Shown: positions 54,728 through 63,974, counted from the first letter of the stretch. The stretch is 64,000 nt of DNA from Methylococcaceae bacterium UBA975 (GCA_002292375.1 DBBV01000013.1:73215-137214); one strand, 5' to 3'. Program-made: numbers and translations. The notes: generated by a model not told the origin, from the sequence alone.

Positions 54728-55189
54728 TTGAAAAAGTCAAAAAGGTTAGAACCGGTTAAGACAATCGCTCAAACTAAAGATACAGCTGCGGCTATCAAAG
54801 TGGCTGACTCTATACAGCAACGCGAAGCAAGTCTCGATCAACTGGAAAAGCTTAAGGGGTATCGAGATGACTATGTGATGCAGTTTAAAAGTAAAGGGCA
54901 GGATGGTATTGCTGCATCGAGGTTGCAAGATTACCAAGCCTTTGTGCAAAAATTAGATCGTGCGATAGATGAGCAAACTCAAGCAGTTGAGGGCAAACAT
55001 ACTCAAGTTGCAGAGGATCAGCAGGCACTGCAAAAAACAAATCAGCGAAAAAAAGCGGTAGAAAAACTGATAGATAAATCGGTAAAGCAAGAGACGGTGC
55101 AGCAACACCGTAGGGAACAAAACGAAGCGGATGATAGGCCCGCAGGCAACGGTGTTGGTGAAGACGTATTAAGGTGGCGTTTTAATTAA
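54728..55189 (+). CDS. fliJ: Flagellar export protein FliJ
   Basis: Coiled-coil chaperone and gate activator of the flagellar export system. The 153 residues are almost wholly helical and charged, with the pattern QREASLDQLEKLKGYRDDYV and QDYQAFVQKLDRAI of the FliJ family, and the C-terminal tail is Asn/Asp-rich. The start is TTG at 54728, five bases after a good TAGGAG site; a nearby ATG at 54723 reads into a stop after two codons. It closes the cluster; fliK and later fli genes are not in the window, as in Pseudomonas, where this cluster also ends at fliJ. Confidence 0.87.
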   Translation: MKKSKRLEPVKTIAQTKDTAAAIKVADSIQQREASLDQLEKLKGYRDDYVMQFKSKGQDGIAASRLQDYQAFVQKLDRAIDEQTQAVEGKHTQVAEDQQALQKTNQRKKAVEKLIDKSVKQETVQQHRREQNEADDRPAGNGVGEDVLRWRFN

Positions 55190-55265
55190 ACCGATTAGGT
55201 TCAAAATCGCTCGGTAATTTTTAATCATTTATTTTCTGATGGTTTTTGCTTTATAATCACCCGCT

Positions 55266-55499
55266 ATGAATATTTCAGATTTATTATCGCAAGGTGTTGA
55301 CCTCATGATTCTTGGTATGGGGATGGTGTTCTTTATCTTAGGGCTGCTGGTTTTTATTATTTGGTCAGTATCGTTCGTGATGATGAAGTATGAGCCCGAA
55401 GTGATACCACACAGCGCCAAAAATCCTCGTTCAACTGCGATTGATAAAGATGTTATTGCCGCTATTAGCATTGCGGTTCAACGTTTCCGTTCTAATTAA
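55266..55499 (+). CDS. oadG: Oxaloacetate decarboxylase gamma subunit
   Basis: Small membrane subunit that holds the sodium-pumping oxaloacetate decarboxylase together. The 77 residues have one transmembrane helix (about 13-38) with the LMILGMGMVF motif typical of OadG, and a hydrophilic C-terminal part. oadA follows after eight bases. No ribosome site is visible before the ATG; a TATAAT at 55252-55257 would start transcription within about two bases of it. Confidence 0.9.
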   Translation: MNISDLLSQGVDLMILGMGMVFFILGLLVFIIWSVSFVMMKYEPEVIPHSAKNPRSTAIDKDVIAAISIAVQRFRSN

Positions 55500-55507
55500 A
55501 AAAACTT

Positions 55508-57301
55508 ATGGCTAATCCGTTAAAAATTACCGATGTCGTGTTGCGCGACGCTCATCAGTCTCTGTTTGCTACTCGTTTGCGAATTGAAGACATGTTGCCG
55601 ATAGCAGAAAAGCTTGATCAAGTGGGTTACTGGTCGCTTGAAACTTGGGGTGGTGCCACCTTTGACGCCTGTATACGTTATTTAGGTGAAGACCCTTGGG
55701 AGCGTTTACGCTTGTTGAAAAAAGCGATGCCAAATACACCGCAGCAAATGTTGCTGCGAGGGCAAAATCTTTTAGGTTACCGACATTATGCCGATGATGT
55801 AGTGCATAAGTTTGTTGAGCGTGCAGCCGATAACGGCATGGATGTGTTTCGTATTTTTGACGCAATGAATGATGTGCGTAATCTAGAAACGGCCATCAAA
55901 GCGACGATCGCGGTCGGTAAACACGCACAAGGTACTATTTCATACACCACAAGTCCGGTCCATAACCTTGACGGTTGGGTCGATATGGGCAAGCGATTAG
56001 AAGACCAAGGCTGCCACTCTATTGCTATCAAAGACATGGCGGGTTTATTGAAACCCTATGATGCAGAAGAGCTCGTTAAACGTCTAAAAACCGAATGTAA
56101 TATTCCCGTTGCTTTACATTGTCATGCCACGACGGGTATGAGTGTTGCCACCTGTTTGAAAGCAGTTGAGGCAGGGCTTGATATGTTAGATACGGCCGTT
56201 TCTTCGATGAGTATGACTTACGGGCACTCGCCAACAGAAACCTTTGTGGCAATGTTGGAAGGGACTGATCGCGCCACGGGTCTTGATATTGAAGCAATTG
56301 AAGAAATCGCGGCTTATTTTAGAGAGATTCGTCCGAAGTACGCTGAATTTGAAGGATCGCTAAAAGGCGTTGACTCAAGGATTTTGATCGCTCAAGTACC
56401 GGGCGGTATGTTAACCAATCTTGAAAGCCAGTTGAAACAACAAAACTCAGCAGACAAAATAGACGAGGTCTTGGCTGAAATACCAGCGGTTAGAAAGGAC
56501 CTAGGGTACTTGCCATTGGTAACGCCAACATCGCAAATTGTAGGCACTCAAGCGGTTATGAACGTGATGATGGGTGAGCGTTATAAGTCGATCAGTAAGG
56601 AAACAGCGGGCGTATTAAAAGGCGAGTATGGTGCTACGCCAGCCGGTGTCAATGCTGAGCTTCAATTACGCGTGCTAGAAGGTGCTGAGGCTATTACGTG
56701 CAGACCTGCTGATCTAATTGACGATGAAATGGAAAAATTAACTGCCGAGCTAAAGGATAAGGCTAAGGCGGACAATTTACAGTTGGCGGATCAAGTGATA
56801 GATGACGTTTTAACCTACGCACTATTTCCACAAGTGGGTCTGGATTTTATTAAAAACAGAAGCAACCCCGCTGCATTTGAAGCAGTTCCAACGGGTTTGG
56901 TGTCAAGTAAAGCCTTGGCAACAAAAGACGTTGAAACCTATGATGTTGCCGTTAATGGCAAGCTTTATTCTGTGGAAGTTGGTCACAGCGGGACGATTGA
57001 AAATGTAAGCCCCGTGTCGCCGCAAAAAATAGAATCAACTCCCGCACCAACAGCTACAACTACAGAAGCCTCAGGGCCGTTCTGTCAAAATGACCCGTTG
57101 TTATCACCGATGGCTGGCAATATTGTAAGAATAGCGGTAGCTCGAGGTGATGATGTGCACGAAGGCGATGTGGTGATAATTCTAGAGGCAATGAAAATGG
57201 AAACTGAAATAAGGGCGCATATGGAAGGTCAAATTTCAGATATTTTTGTTAAAGAAGGCGAATCCGTTCCTGCGGGTGCGCCATTAATTCTAATTTGTTA
57301 G
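55508..57301 (+). CDS. oadA: Oxaloacetate decarboxylase alpha subunit (biotin-containing)
   Basis: Cytosolic carboxyltransferase that moves the carboxyl group of oxaloacetate to biotin. The 597 residues have the N-terminal carboxyltransferase TIM barrel (LRDAHQSLFATRLR, metal-binding HCHATTGMS), the conserved carboxylase domain (about 300-460), a Pro/Ala/Thr linker (about 505-525) and the C-terminal biotinyl domain with the biotinylated lysine in EAMKMETEI. It is followed by oadB after ten bases. Such a pump suggests use of a sodium gradient. Confidence 0.97.
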   Translation: MANPLKITDVVLRDAHQSLFATRLRIEDMLPIAEKLDQVGYWSLETWGGATFDACIRYLGEDPWERLRLLKKAMPNTPQQMLLRGQNLLGYRHYADDVVHKFVERAADNGMDVFRIFDAMNDVRNLETAIKATIAVGKHAQGTISYTTSPVHNLDGWVDMGKRLEDQGCHSIAIKDMAGLLKPYDAEELVKRLKTECNIPVALHCHATTGMSVATCLKAVEAGLDMLDTAVSSMSMTYGHSPTETFVAMLEGTDRATGLDIEAIEEIAAYFREIRPKYAEFEGSLKGVDSRILIAQVPGGMLTNLESQLKQQNSADKIDEVLAEIPAVRKDLGYLPLVTPTSQIVGTQAVMNVMMGERYKSISKETAGVLKGEYGATPAGVNAELQLRVLEGAEAITCRPADLIDDEMEKLTAELKDKAKADNLQLADQVIDDVLTYALFPQVGLDFIKNRSNPAAFEAVPTGLVSSKALATKDVETYDVAVNGKLYSVEVGHSGTIENVSPVSPQKIESTPAPTATTTEASGPFCQNDPLLSPMAGNIVRIAVARGDDVHEGDVVIILEAMKMETEIRAHMEGQISDIFVKEGESVPAGAPLILIC

Positions 57302-57311
57302 GCTGAGTATA

Positions 57312-58445
57312 ATGGATAGCGGCGTATTGCATATCTGGCAATCAACAGGTATTGCCAATTTTGATTGGGGCAGTGTACTGATGATAGCGGTCGGACTGTT
57401 ACTGATTTACCTAGCGATTGCAAAGGAATTTGAGCCGTTGCTATTACTACCGATTGGCTTTGGTGGTATTTTGGCGAATATCCCAGTAGCCGGAATCAGT
57501 GGCCCAGATGGCATTTTAGGTATGCTATACCATATGGGTGTTGATACTGGCTTATTTCCCTTATTGATTTTTATGGGGGTTGGCGCGCTTACTGATTTTG
57601 GCGCATTGATCGCAATGCCTAGTTTATTGGTTTTAGGTGCCGCCGCACAGTTTGGTATTTTTGCGACCTTACTTGGTGCTTTGGCGATGAATATGATTCC
57701 GGGCATGGAGTTCAGCTTATCCGATGCATCAGCGATTGCTATCATTGGTGGCGCTGATGGCCCTACGGCTATTTTCCTGGCCTCCAAGTTGGCGCCTGAT
57801 TTACTCGGTGCTATTGCAGTTGCAGCCTATTCGTATATGGCCATGGTGCCGATTATTCAACCACCTATTATGCGCGCATTAACCACGGAGAGTGAGCGTA
57901 AGGTAGAGATGAAGCACTTGCGACACGTGAGTAAAAAAGAACGGATAGTTTTCCCACTGATTATACTGGGCGTCGTTATTTTATTTTTACCTGCATCAGC
58001 ACCACTAATAGGTATGTTAGCCTTCGGTAACCTGATGCGAGAAAGTGGTGTTGTAGACCGACTTAGCTCGACTGCGCAAAATGAACTAATAAATATAGTG
58101 ACCATTTTCTTGGGCCTTGCTGTGGGCTCTAAATTATCGGCAGATAAGTTTTTAACGCCTGAAACACTCGGTATTTTAGTGCTTGGTATGCTGGCTTTTT
58201 CAATTGGTACGGCGGGTGGCGTGCTGATGGGTAAGTTGATGCATAAAATAACGGGTGGTAAAGTTAACCCGTTAATCGGTGCGGCGGGTGTGTCAGCGGT
58301 ACCCATGGCGGCTAGGGTAGTCAATAAAGTAGGCCAAGAGGCCAATCCGCATAACTTCTTATTAATGCACGCAATGGGTCCTAATGTGGCGGGTGTTATT
58401 GGATCGGCAGTTGCAGCCGGTGTGCTGCTGGCAATTGTTGGCTAA
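57312..58445 (+). CDS. oadB: Oxaloacetate decarboxylase beta subunit (sodium pump)
   Basis: Integral membrane subunit that decarboxylates carboxybiotin and exports sodium. The 377 residues contain about nine membrane segments and the family motifs GVGALTDFGALIA, IIGGADGPTAIF (with the functional Asp) and the C-terminal GAAGVSAVPMAARV and HAMGPNVAGVIGSA. The convergent diguanylate cyclase gene ends three bases after its stop. Confidence 0.97.
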   Translation: MDSGVLHIWQSTGIANFDWGSVLMIAVGLLLIYLAIAKEFEPLLLLPIGFGGILANIPVAGISGPDGILGMLYHMGVDTGLFPLLIFMGVGALTDFGALIAMPSLLVLGAAAQFGIFATLLGALAMNMIPGMEFSLSDASAIAIIGGADGPTAIFLASKLAPDLLGAIAVAAYSYMAMVPIIQPPIMRALTTESERKVEMKHLRHVSKKERIVFPLIILGVVILFLPASAPLIGMLAFGNLMRESGVVDRLSSTAQNELINIVTIFLGLAVGSKLSADKFLTPETLGILVLGMLAFSIGTAGGVLMGKLMHKITGGKVNPLIGAAGVSAVPMAARVVNKVGQEANPHNFLLMHAMGPNVAGVIGSAVAAGVLLAIVG

Positions 58446-58447
58446 GA

Positions 58448-60106
58448 CTAAACGCTTTTCAATTGCCCATCAGACTTGGGTTTAAACACTTTGGCTCTGT
58501 TTTTCCCACTGGCCTTCGCAACGTAAAGCGCTTCGTCGGCTTGTTTAAATAACTCGGTTTCATCTAATGCCTCTGATGCCATCGCTGCTAAGCCGACGCT
58601 AATGGTGACGTTACTTTCGATGGACGATGCTGCGTGTGCTATTCCAAGCGAGTTAATTTTTAAGCGGATTCGTTCAGCAACTTCGTAAGCGCCCATTATG
58701 TCGGTAGCGGGTAATAGAACAACAAACTCTTCGCCACCAAAACGTGCAACAAAATCCGTGCTGCGTGGCAGTGTGTCGGCAATGGTCGTAGCAACTTTTT
58801 TAAGGGTTAAATCACCCAGGTTGTGACCATAGTGGTCGTTGTACTGTTTAAACATATCGATATCAAAAAGAAGTAAGGCTAAAGGTTGGCCTGAGCGTTT
58901 GGCGCTATTCACTTCATCGGCAAGCCGGTGATCATAAGCTCTACGGTTAGCGATTAGTGTCAACGCATCGGTTTCGCTGAGTTGTTTGTATTTAGCCCGA
59001 GCACTTTCTATTTCTAATGATTTTTTTACAATTTGACGTTCATTTTTTTTGTTTAAACTGATGTCTCGAATAATTAGACTGTAGCGATTGGAGCCATTAA
59101 TCCCTGTGTCGGTGATCGCAATTTGAATTGGGGTGAGTTGTTTGTTTTTGTGACGGGCATAGTGTTCTTGGTGCGAACCGTTTGTTTCTATGAGAGATGA
59201 AACGAGCTGCTTAAAATTGATGGGAATTAATAAATCGATAGGTTTATTAGTTACTTCAGCGGAGGTATATCCAAATAATTTTGAGGCGGCGTGGTTATAA
59301 AGCGTAATTAAACCCTCATCGTTAACCATGATAATACTATCCGACGCGGAGTCTATTATTTTATCGTTAGCGACTTTCCGTTGAGCCAAAGAACGTTCGC
59401 CTTGTTTGAATCTACTGAGTAAAAAGTATAAAAAAAGCACAGCAGATAGACTGAATACGGTGGTCAGAAAGATATTGATTTTTTGATTTTTATCCAAAGT
59501 TGTTTGTAATTCAGTCAGTATTGAAGAGTTCCCTTCCTGCACAGAAGCGACAAAGTTTCGAATTAGCGCGGTCATTGGAATTTGGTTGGGTATGGCGGCG
59601 TCAAATAAAGTTGTAGTTGCCGAGGCCGTTTTTTCATCGATTAGTTGATTAGCTACCTCGATCTGGAGGGCTGAGTTGTGAATTGCTAAGCTGATTAACT
59701 CATCCAAAATTGCAACTTGCTGCTGGCTTAGGTCGGTATTTCGTAGTTCGTCAAGGTGCTGATTAAAATTAGCTGCGTCATGAAATAGGTCTTGGTACAA
59801 AGCGTCCAGAACAAACGCATCGAGTTCGTTTAACATCTTAAGCAGTGTGATGCTGCGACTTTGCATAACCTGTGCCATTTCAGAGATAGCATGGCTTTTT
59901 TTCTGCATCATTACGATAGAATTTTCTGCTTGTTTATACAGATCATTCGACTTATGGTTGATATAATAAATCGCCCACCCTGTTGAAAAACAGAATGCGA
60001 GTAGGGTAATTAAGTAAACCTTATTACCTAGTCTTATAATTGACGGGCGAGCTATCATTATTTTTTTTACAGCAATAAATCCATTTTCAAGCTGAAACGT
60101 TAACAT
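58448..60106 (-). CDS. Membrane-bound PAS-GGDEF diguanylate cyclase
   Basis: Predicted inner-membrane enzyme for c-di-GMP. I start it at ATG 60106; a TTG further up and another ATG at 60058 are alternatives. The order is a membrane helix (about 27-47), a periplasmic helical sensor of about 160 residues, a second membrane helix (about 205-225), a PAS domain (about 240-360) and a GGDEF domain (about 385-545). The active site GGEEF is intact and an RSTD inhibitory site lies five residues before it. The periplasmic ligand is unknown. It is divergent from dusA, with overlapping upstream regions. Confidence 0.88.
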   Translation of the reverse strand: MLTFQLENGFIAVKKIMIARPSIIRLGNKVYLITLLAFCFSTGWAIYYINHKSNDLYKQAENSIVMMQKKSHAISEMAQVMQSRSITLLKMLNELDAFVLDALYQDLFHDAANFNQHLDELRNTDLSQQQVAILDELISLAIHNSALQIEVANQLIDEKTASATTTLFDAAIPNQIPMTALIRNFVASVQEGNSSILTELQTTLDKNQKINIFLTTVFSLSAVLFLYFLLSRFKQGERSLAQRKVANDKIIDSASDSIIMVNDEGLITLYNHAASKLFGYTSAEVTNKPIDLLIPINFKQLVSSLIETNGSHQEHYARHKNKQLTPIQIAITDTGINGSNRYSLIIRDISLNKKNERQIVKKSLEIESARAKYKQLSETDALTLIANRRAYDHRLADEVNSAKRSGQPLALLLFDIDMFKQYNDHYGHNLGDLTLKKVATTIADTLPRSTDFVARFGGEEFVVLLPATDIMGAYEVAERIRLKINSLGIAHAASSIESNVTISVGLAAMASEALDETELFKQADEALYVAKASGKNRAKVFKPKSDGQLKSV

Positions 60107-60121
60107 TCTAACTAAACTTCT

Positions 60122-61093
60122 ATGAATAGACAATTATCAGTAGCGCCGATGATGGATTGGACGGATCGGCATTGCCGTTATTTTCACCGCTTGTTATCGC
60201 CTAACGCCCTGTTATATACAGAAATGGTTACTACAGGTGCCTTATTACATGGTGATAAAGAACGTTTTTTAGGTTTTAATCATGCGGAACAACCATTGGC
60301 CTTACAGTTAGGCGGTAGCGACCCTTTTGATATGGTTCGTTGCGCCGGGTTTGCCGAAAAGGCTGGTTTTAAAGAGGTGAACATTAATGTGGGTTGTCCG
60401 AGTGATCGAGTGCAACAGGGGGCGATCGGAGCCTGTTTGATGGCCTCGCCATCAGTGGTTGCAGCCTGCGTCACTGCGATGCGTGATGCGGTGACTATTC
60501 CCATTACTGTTAAAACGCGTATCGGCATCGATAAGCAGGATTCATTAAATTTTTTGCTTGATTTTATTGGCGCTGTGGCAGAAGCAGGCTGTGACACGTT
60601 TATAATTCATGCCCGAAAAGCGATATTAAAAGGCCTGTCGCCAAAAGAAAACAGGTCGATTCCGCCGTTAAACTATGAACGGGCATATGAGGTTAAGCGT
60701 CGTTTCCCAAACTTAACAATCGTCGTAAATGGCGGCATTAAAACGGTGGTTGACATTCAGCAGCACTGGCAAAACGTTGATGGCGTTATGATCGGTCGCG
60801 AAGCGTACCATAATCCCTATTTTTTAGCGGATATAGAGCATCTGCTTTTTGAGCGACCACTGATTGAAAGGCAAAACGTGCTGCATAATTACTTGCCGTA
60901 TGTGGAAGAACAGTTGGTTGAAGGTGTCTCGTTAGTTAATCTGGTGCGACCTATTTTTGGCCTATTTGCTAGCCAAGCGGGTGGCAAGCATTGGCGTAGG
61001 TATCTAAGTGAAGAAGCCAGAAAACACGGTGCGGGACCAGAAGTGCTATTGGCCGCCTATGAGGCGATGAGCCCTTTTACCGCCATTAATTAA
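60122..61093 (+). CDS. dusA: tRNA-dihydrouridine(20/20a) synthase DusA
   Basis: FMN- and NADPH-dependent enzyme that reduces uridines in the D-loop of tRNA. The 323 residues have the N-terminal VAPMMDWTDRHCR motif typical of DusA, the catalytic Cys C92 in NVGCPSDRVQ and the C-terminal helical RNA-binding domain (about 245-323). Its ATG lies 15 bases from the divergent cyclase start, so the two promoters overlap. Confidence 0.95.
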   Translation: MNRQLSVAPMMDWTDRHCRYFHRLLSPNALLYTEMVTTGALLHGDKERFLGFNHAEQPLALQLGGSDPFDMVRCAGFAEKAGFKEVNINVGCPSDRVQQGAIGACLMASPSVVAACVTAMRDAVTIPITVKTRIGIDKQDSLNFLLDFIGAVAEAGCDTFIIHARKAILKGLSPKENRSIPPLNYERAYEVKRRFPNLTIVVNGGIKTVVDIQQHWQNVDGVMIGREAYHNPYFLADIEHLLFERPLIERQNVLHNYLPYVEEQLVEGVSLVNLVRPIFGLFASQAGGKHWRRYLSEEARKHGAGPEVLLAAYEAMSPFTAIN

Positions 61094-61122
61094 CTGACCC
61101 ATTAAGCATATAACGGTATACT
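61094..61122 (+). promoter_or_regulatory. Promoter of folE-hemH
   Basis: CTGACC at 61094-61099, a 17-base spacer and TATACT at 61117-61122 lie directly after dusA. The leader to folE would be about 25 bases. Confidence 0.6.
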
Positions 61123-61153
61123 TTAACCATCTTATTCATTAGTTTTTAACAGC

Positions 61154-61699
61154 ATGGAAAAACAATATTCACAAATAATTTCACAGATTGGGGAAGATGT
61201 CGATCGGCAAGGTTTGGTAGATACACCAAAACGTGCGGCGAAGGCCATGTCATTTTTAACCAGCGGTTATCAAAAAACCCTCAAAGAGGTGGTCAATGGC
61301 GCTATTTTTGACTCAGATGCCGATGATATGGTGATCGTCAAAAATATCGAGCTGTATTCCATGTGTGAGCATCATTTGTTACCGTTTATCGGTAAATGCC
61401 ACGTGGCTTATTTACCTAGCGGTAAAGTACTCGGTTTATCTAAGGTTGCACGTATTGTGGATATGTATGCTCGTCGTTTGCAAATTCAAGAGCAATTAAC
61501 CACCCAAATTGCTGACTCCATTCTTGAGGTGACAGGGGCTAAAGGCGTGGCTGTTGTGGTGGAAGCGAAGCATTTATGCATGATGATGCGTGGTGTTGAA
61601 AAACAAAACTCCTTAATGACGACATCAAGTATGTTGGGGCAGTTTCGTAAGAACTCTGAAACTCGAGCAGAGTTTTTGAGTTTACTTAAGATGAGTTAA
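61154..61699 (+). CDS. folE: GTP cyclohydrolase I
   Basis: First step of tetrahydrofolate synthesis, GTP to dihydroneopterin triphosphate. The 181 residues include the zinc ligands C71 and H74 in SMCEHHLLPF and the later Cys in KHLCMMMRGV, plus the conserved GKCHVAYLP segment. It is the zinc-dependent FolE1 type. The last base of its stop is the first of the hemH ATG (TAATG), a folate-haem pairing with no evident biochemical link. Confidence 0.97.
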   Translation: MEKQYSQIISQIGEDVDRQGLVDTPKRAAKAMSFLTSGYQKTLKEVVNGAIFDSDADDMVIVKNIELYSMCEHHLLPFIGKCHVAYLPSGKVLGLSKVARIVDMYARRLQIQEQLTTQIADSILEVTGAKGVAVVVEAKHLCMMMRGVEKQNSLMTTSSMLGQFRKNSETRAEFLSLLKMS

Positions 61700-62703
61700 T
61701 GGCTCAAGAGATGAAAAAAACCGCCGTTTTGCTTGTCAATTTAGGTACACCCGATGCACCAACAGAAACGGCAGTACGTGCATATTTAAAAGAGTTTTTA
61801 TGGGACCCGCGGGTAGTTCAAATTCCACGTTTTATCTGGTGGTTTATTCTCAATTGGGTGGTGTTGAAAAAACGGCCCGCACAATCAGCCAAGGCCTATC
61901 TAAAGGTTTGGACCGACGAGGGCTCCCCTTTGATGGTTTACAGTCGGCGTATTCAACAAAAACTACAGAAATTAAGCGATATAAAAGCCAAGGGTCGTTA
62001 TCAGGTGTTTTTAGCCATGCGTTATGGCTCCCCTTCGCTACAGGCAACACTGGAGGAGATAAAAAGGTATGCGCCGGATAATATAATCCTGTTGCCCCTG
62101 TATCCGCAATTTGCGACGTCCAGTACAGGCACAGCCTTGTACGCGTTTCAGCAGGCCCTGAGTGGCTGGAAGGGTGCTCCTGCCAGTCAAGCGATTGAGG
62201 CTTACCATGATGATTCAGGCTATATCAGTGCCTTAGCCGATAGCGTGACAGAGTATTGGAAAAATAACGGTCAAGCCCCCTATTTACTGATGTCGTTTCA
62301 TGGTGTGCCTGAACGCACTATAAAAGAGGGTGACCCGTACTTGGCGCATTGCACTAAAACAGCAGAACTATTGGCTGAAAAGTTGGGTCTGCAAGAAAGC
62401 CAGTGGAAAATGGTGTTTCAATCGCGATTTGGTCGTGCAAAGTGGATTCAACCATATTGCATTGATGTGTTACAGCACTTGCCGCAACAAGGCGTGAGTC
62501 AGATCGATGTGATTTGTCCAGGCTTTGCCGCAGACTGTTTGGAAACATTAGAAGAAATAGCTTTAGAAAATCGTCAGATATTTATCGCTGCTGGTGGCAA
62601 GGCATATCGCTACATACCCGCGTTAAATGATAACGATAAGCATATCGACACACTGTTTTCATTAGTTGAAGACAGTAATAAGTTAACAAAAAATGATCGT
62701 TAG
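61699..62703 (+). CDS. hemH: Ferrochelatase
   Basis: Inserts ferrous iron into protoporphyrin IX, the last step of haem b synthesis. The 334 residues have the N-terminal VLLVNLGTPDAP, the catalytic His in MSFHGVPERT near 197 and the conserved Glu region in CPGFAADCLETLEE near 270. No C-terminal cysteine cluster is present. It overlaps folE and is followed 12 bases later by a small membrane protein gene. Confidence 0.97.
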   Translation: MAQEMKKTAVLLVNLGTPDAPTETAVRAYLKEFLWDPRVVQIPRFIWWFILNWVVLKKRPAQSAKAYLKVWTDEGSPLMVYSRRIQQKLQKLSDIKAKGRYQVFLAMRYGSPSLQATLEEIKRYAPDNIILLPLYPQFATSSTGTALYAFQQALSGWKGAPASQAIEAYHDDSGYISALADSVTEYWKNNGQAPYLLMSFHGVPERTIKEGDPYLAHCTKTAELLAEKLGLQESQWKMVFQSRFGRAKWIQPYCIDVLQHLPQQGVSQIDVICPGFAADCLETLEEIALENRQIFIAAGGKAYRYIPALNDNDKHIDTLFSLVEDSNKLTKNDR

Positions 62704-62715
62704 GGAGGCAGAATA

Positions 62716-62913
62716 ATGGCAGGATTTTTTGGTTCAGGCCCCGATTGCCCATTATGCAGGATGATGCGAAGTTTGGCCTTTAGTGGCATTGGTGCTGGTA
62801 TTGGCGCGGGGATCGGTAATTTGTTGGAGTTACAAAAAACTGATGTGTGGATGAGTGCCGTTGCTGGTGCGTTTGTAATGGTATTTATCGTGATGCGGAA
62901 GATTGAAAAGTGA
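62716..62913 (+). CDS. Small membrane protein with CPLC motif, unknown function
   Basis: A 65-residue protein I do not recognise. It has a CxxC pair near the N-terminus (DCPLCRMM), a glycine-zipper helix (SGIGAGIGAGIGNLLEL, about 26-42) and a second hydrophobic helix (about 47-61). TTAGGGAGG precedes the ATG, a strong ribosome site, which supports its being a real gene. It sits 12 bases after hemH and overlaps the next gene as GTGA, so hemH and the two small genes probably form one transcript. CxxC might bind metal or form a disulfide; nothing more can be said. Confidence 0.65.
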   Translation: MAGFFGSGPDCPLCRMMRSLAFSGIGAGIGAGIGNLLELQKTDVWMSAVAGAFVMVFIVMRKIEK

Positions 62914-63185
62914 GCAAGGTAATAAGCCTAGTAGCCATAATATTGCTCAGTATAGGCTGTTCTGAAGAACAGCAAAACAGATTGTCTCGTCTAGGCGTCA
63001 GTTGGTTAGAAGGTGATTATAAAGTCACCTTTTACGAAGGTGCTCATAAAAAGGAATGGTTAGTAATGGACGGTAAAGTCACCTCTGACCCACAAAAAGG
63101 CTATTACTACTTTTGGGTAAAGCAAGCGGGCGATAAAAAATATATTCAGACGCCTATTTCACGCACGACCATAGAAGAACTGTAG
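62910..63185 (+). CDS. Putative small lipoprotein, unknown function
   Basis: A 91-residue protein starting with GTG that overlaps the previous stop. The N-terminus (SKVISLVAIILLSIGCSEEQ) is a short hydrophobic signal ending in LSIGC, a plausible but not ideal lipobox with Cys17. The remainder is a small Lys- and Tyr-rich soluble domain with several short beta-strand patterns. No family is recognised. The following gene begins ten bases later. Confidence 0.6.
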   Translation: MSKVISLVAIILLSIGCSEEQQNRLSRLGVSWLEGDYKVTFYEGAHKKEWLVMDGKVTSDPQKGYYYFWVKQAGDKKYIQTPISRTTIEEL

Positions 63186-63194
63186 GCGTTAACC

Positions 63195-63974
63195 GTGTGC
63201 GAATTACTGGGAATGAGTGCCAATGTAGCAACCGACATTTGTTTTAGTTTTAGTGGTCTCGTTAAAAGGGGTGGAGAGACTGGAGTGCATAAGGATGGTT
63301 GGGGTATCGCCTTTTATGAAGGCAAGGGCTACCGATCATTCCATGACCCAGTAGCGAGCGCGAATTCGGAAGTGGCAAAATTCATCCAACATTACTCAAT
63401 TAAAAGTACGCAGGTTATTTGCCATATTAGAAAAGCCAATCGCGGACGAGTGTGCTTAGAGAACACCCACCCTTTTTCACGAGAGCTATGGGGTCAAGTA
63501 TGGTCGTTTGCCCATAATGGCCAACTTAAGGGAATCAAAAACAAACCGTTAAAACGTTATCTGCCGGTAGGAACCACTGACAGTGAGTATGCATTTTGTT
63601 GGATACTTGACAGGTTAAGTGAGAAATTTCCGACTAAACCCAACGGTACAGCACAGCTTAGAAAGGTGATAGAAGAAACTTTCCGGGAGCTGGCGACGCA
63701 CGGAGTTTTTAATGTATTGATGGGCGACGCCAACCACTTGTACAGTTATTGCAGTACTAAGTTGTCATGGCTGACGCGACGCGCACCGTTTGAGCAAGCA
63801 CGACTAGTCGACGCTGAAATGAGTGTGGATTTTCAACAGGAGACATCAAAAACTGACGTGGTCACCGTTATTGCGACGCAACCACTGACATCAAACGAAA
63901 ACTGGACGACAATGGCCAACGGCGAATTTAGTATTTTCCTGCGTGGAAAAAAACACGTTACGAGTCTTGCTTAA
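63195..63974 (+). CDS. Class II glutamine amidotransferase, YafJ type
   Basis: A 259-residue Ntn-hydrolase. The start is GTG at 63195, so the second residue is the catalytic Cys (MCELLGMSANV) exposed after Met removal. The sequence GWGIAFYEG, HIRKANRG and the segment HPFSRELWGQVWSFAHNGQ are typical of YafJ/GAT-II proteins, which lack a fused synthetase domain. The role is uncertain: related proteins are thought to hydrolyse glutamine or gamma-glutamyl compounds (EgtC belongs to the same family, but no ergothioneine genes are near). It is intact and ends 26 bases before the window end. Confidence 0.88.
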   Translation: MCELLGMSANVATDICFSFSGLVKRGGETGVHKDGWGIAFYEGKGYRSFHDPVASANSEVAKFIQHYSIKSTQVICHIRKANRGRVCLENTHPFSRELWGQVWSFAHNGQLKGIKNKPLKRYLPVGTTDSEYAFCWILDRLSEKFPTKPNGTAQLRKVIEETFRELATHGVFNVLMGDANHLYSYCSTKLSWLTRRAPFEQARLVDAEMSVDFQQETSKTDVVTVIATQPLTSNENWTTMANGEFSIFLRGKKHVTSLA

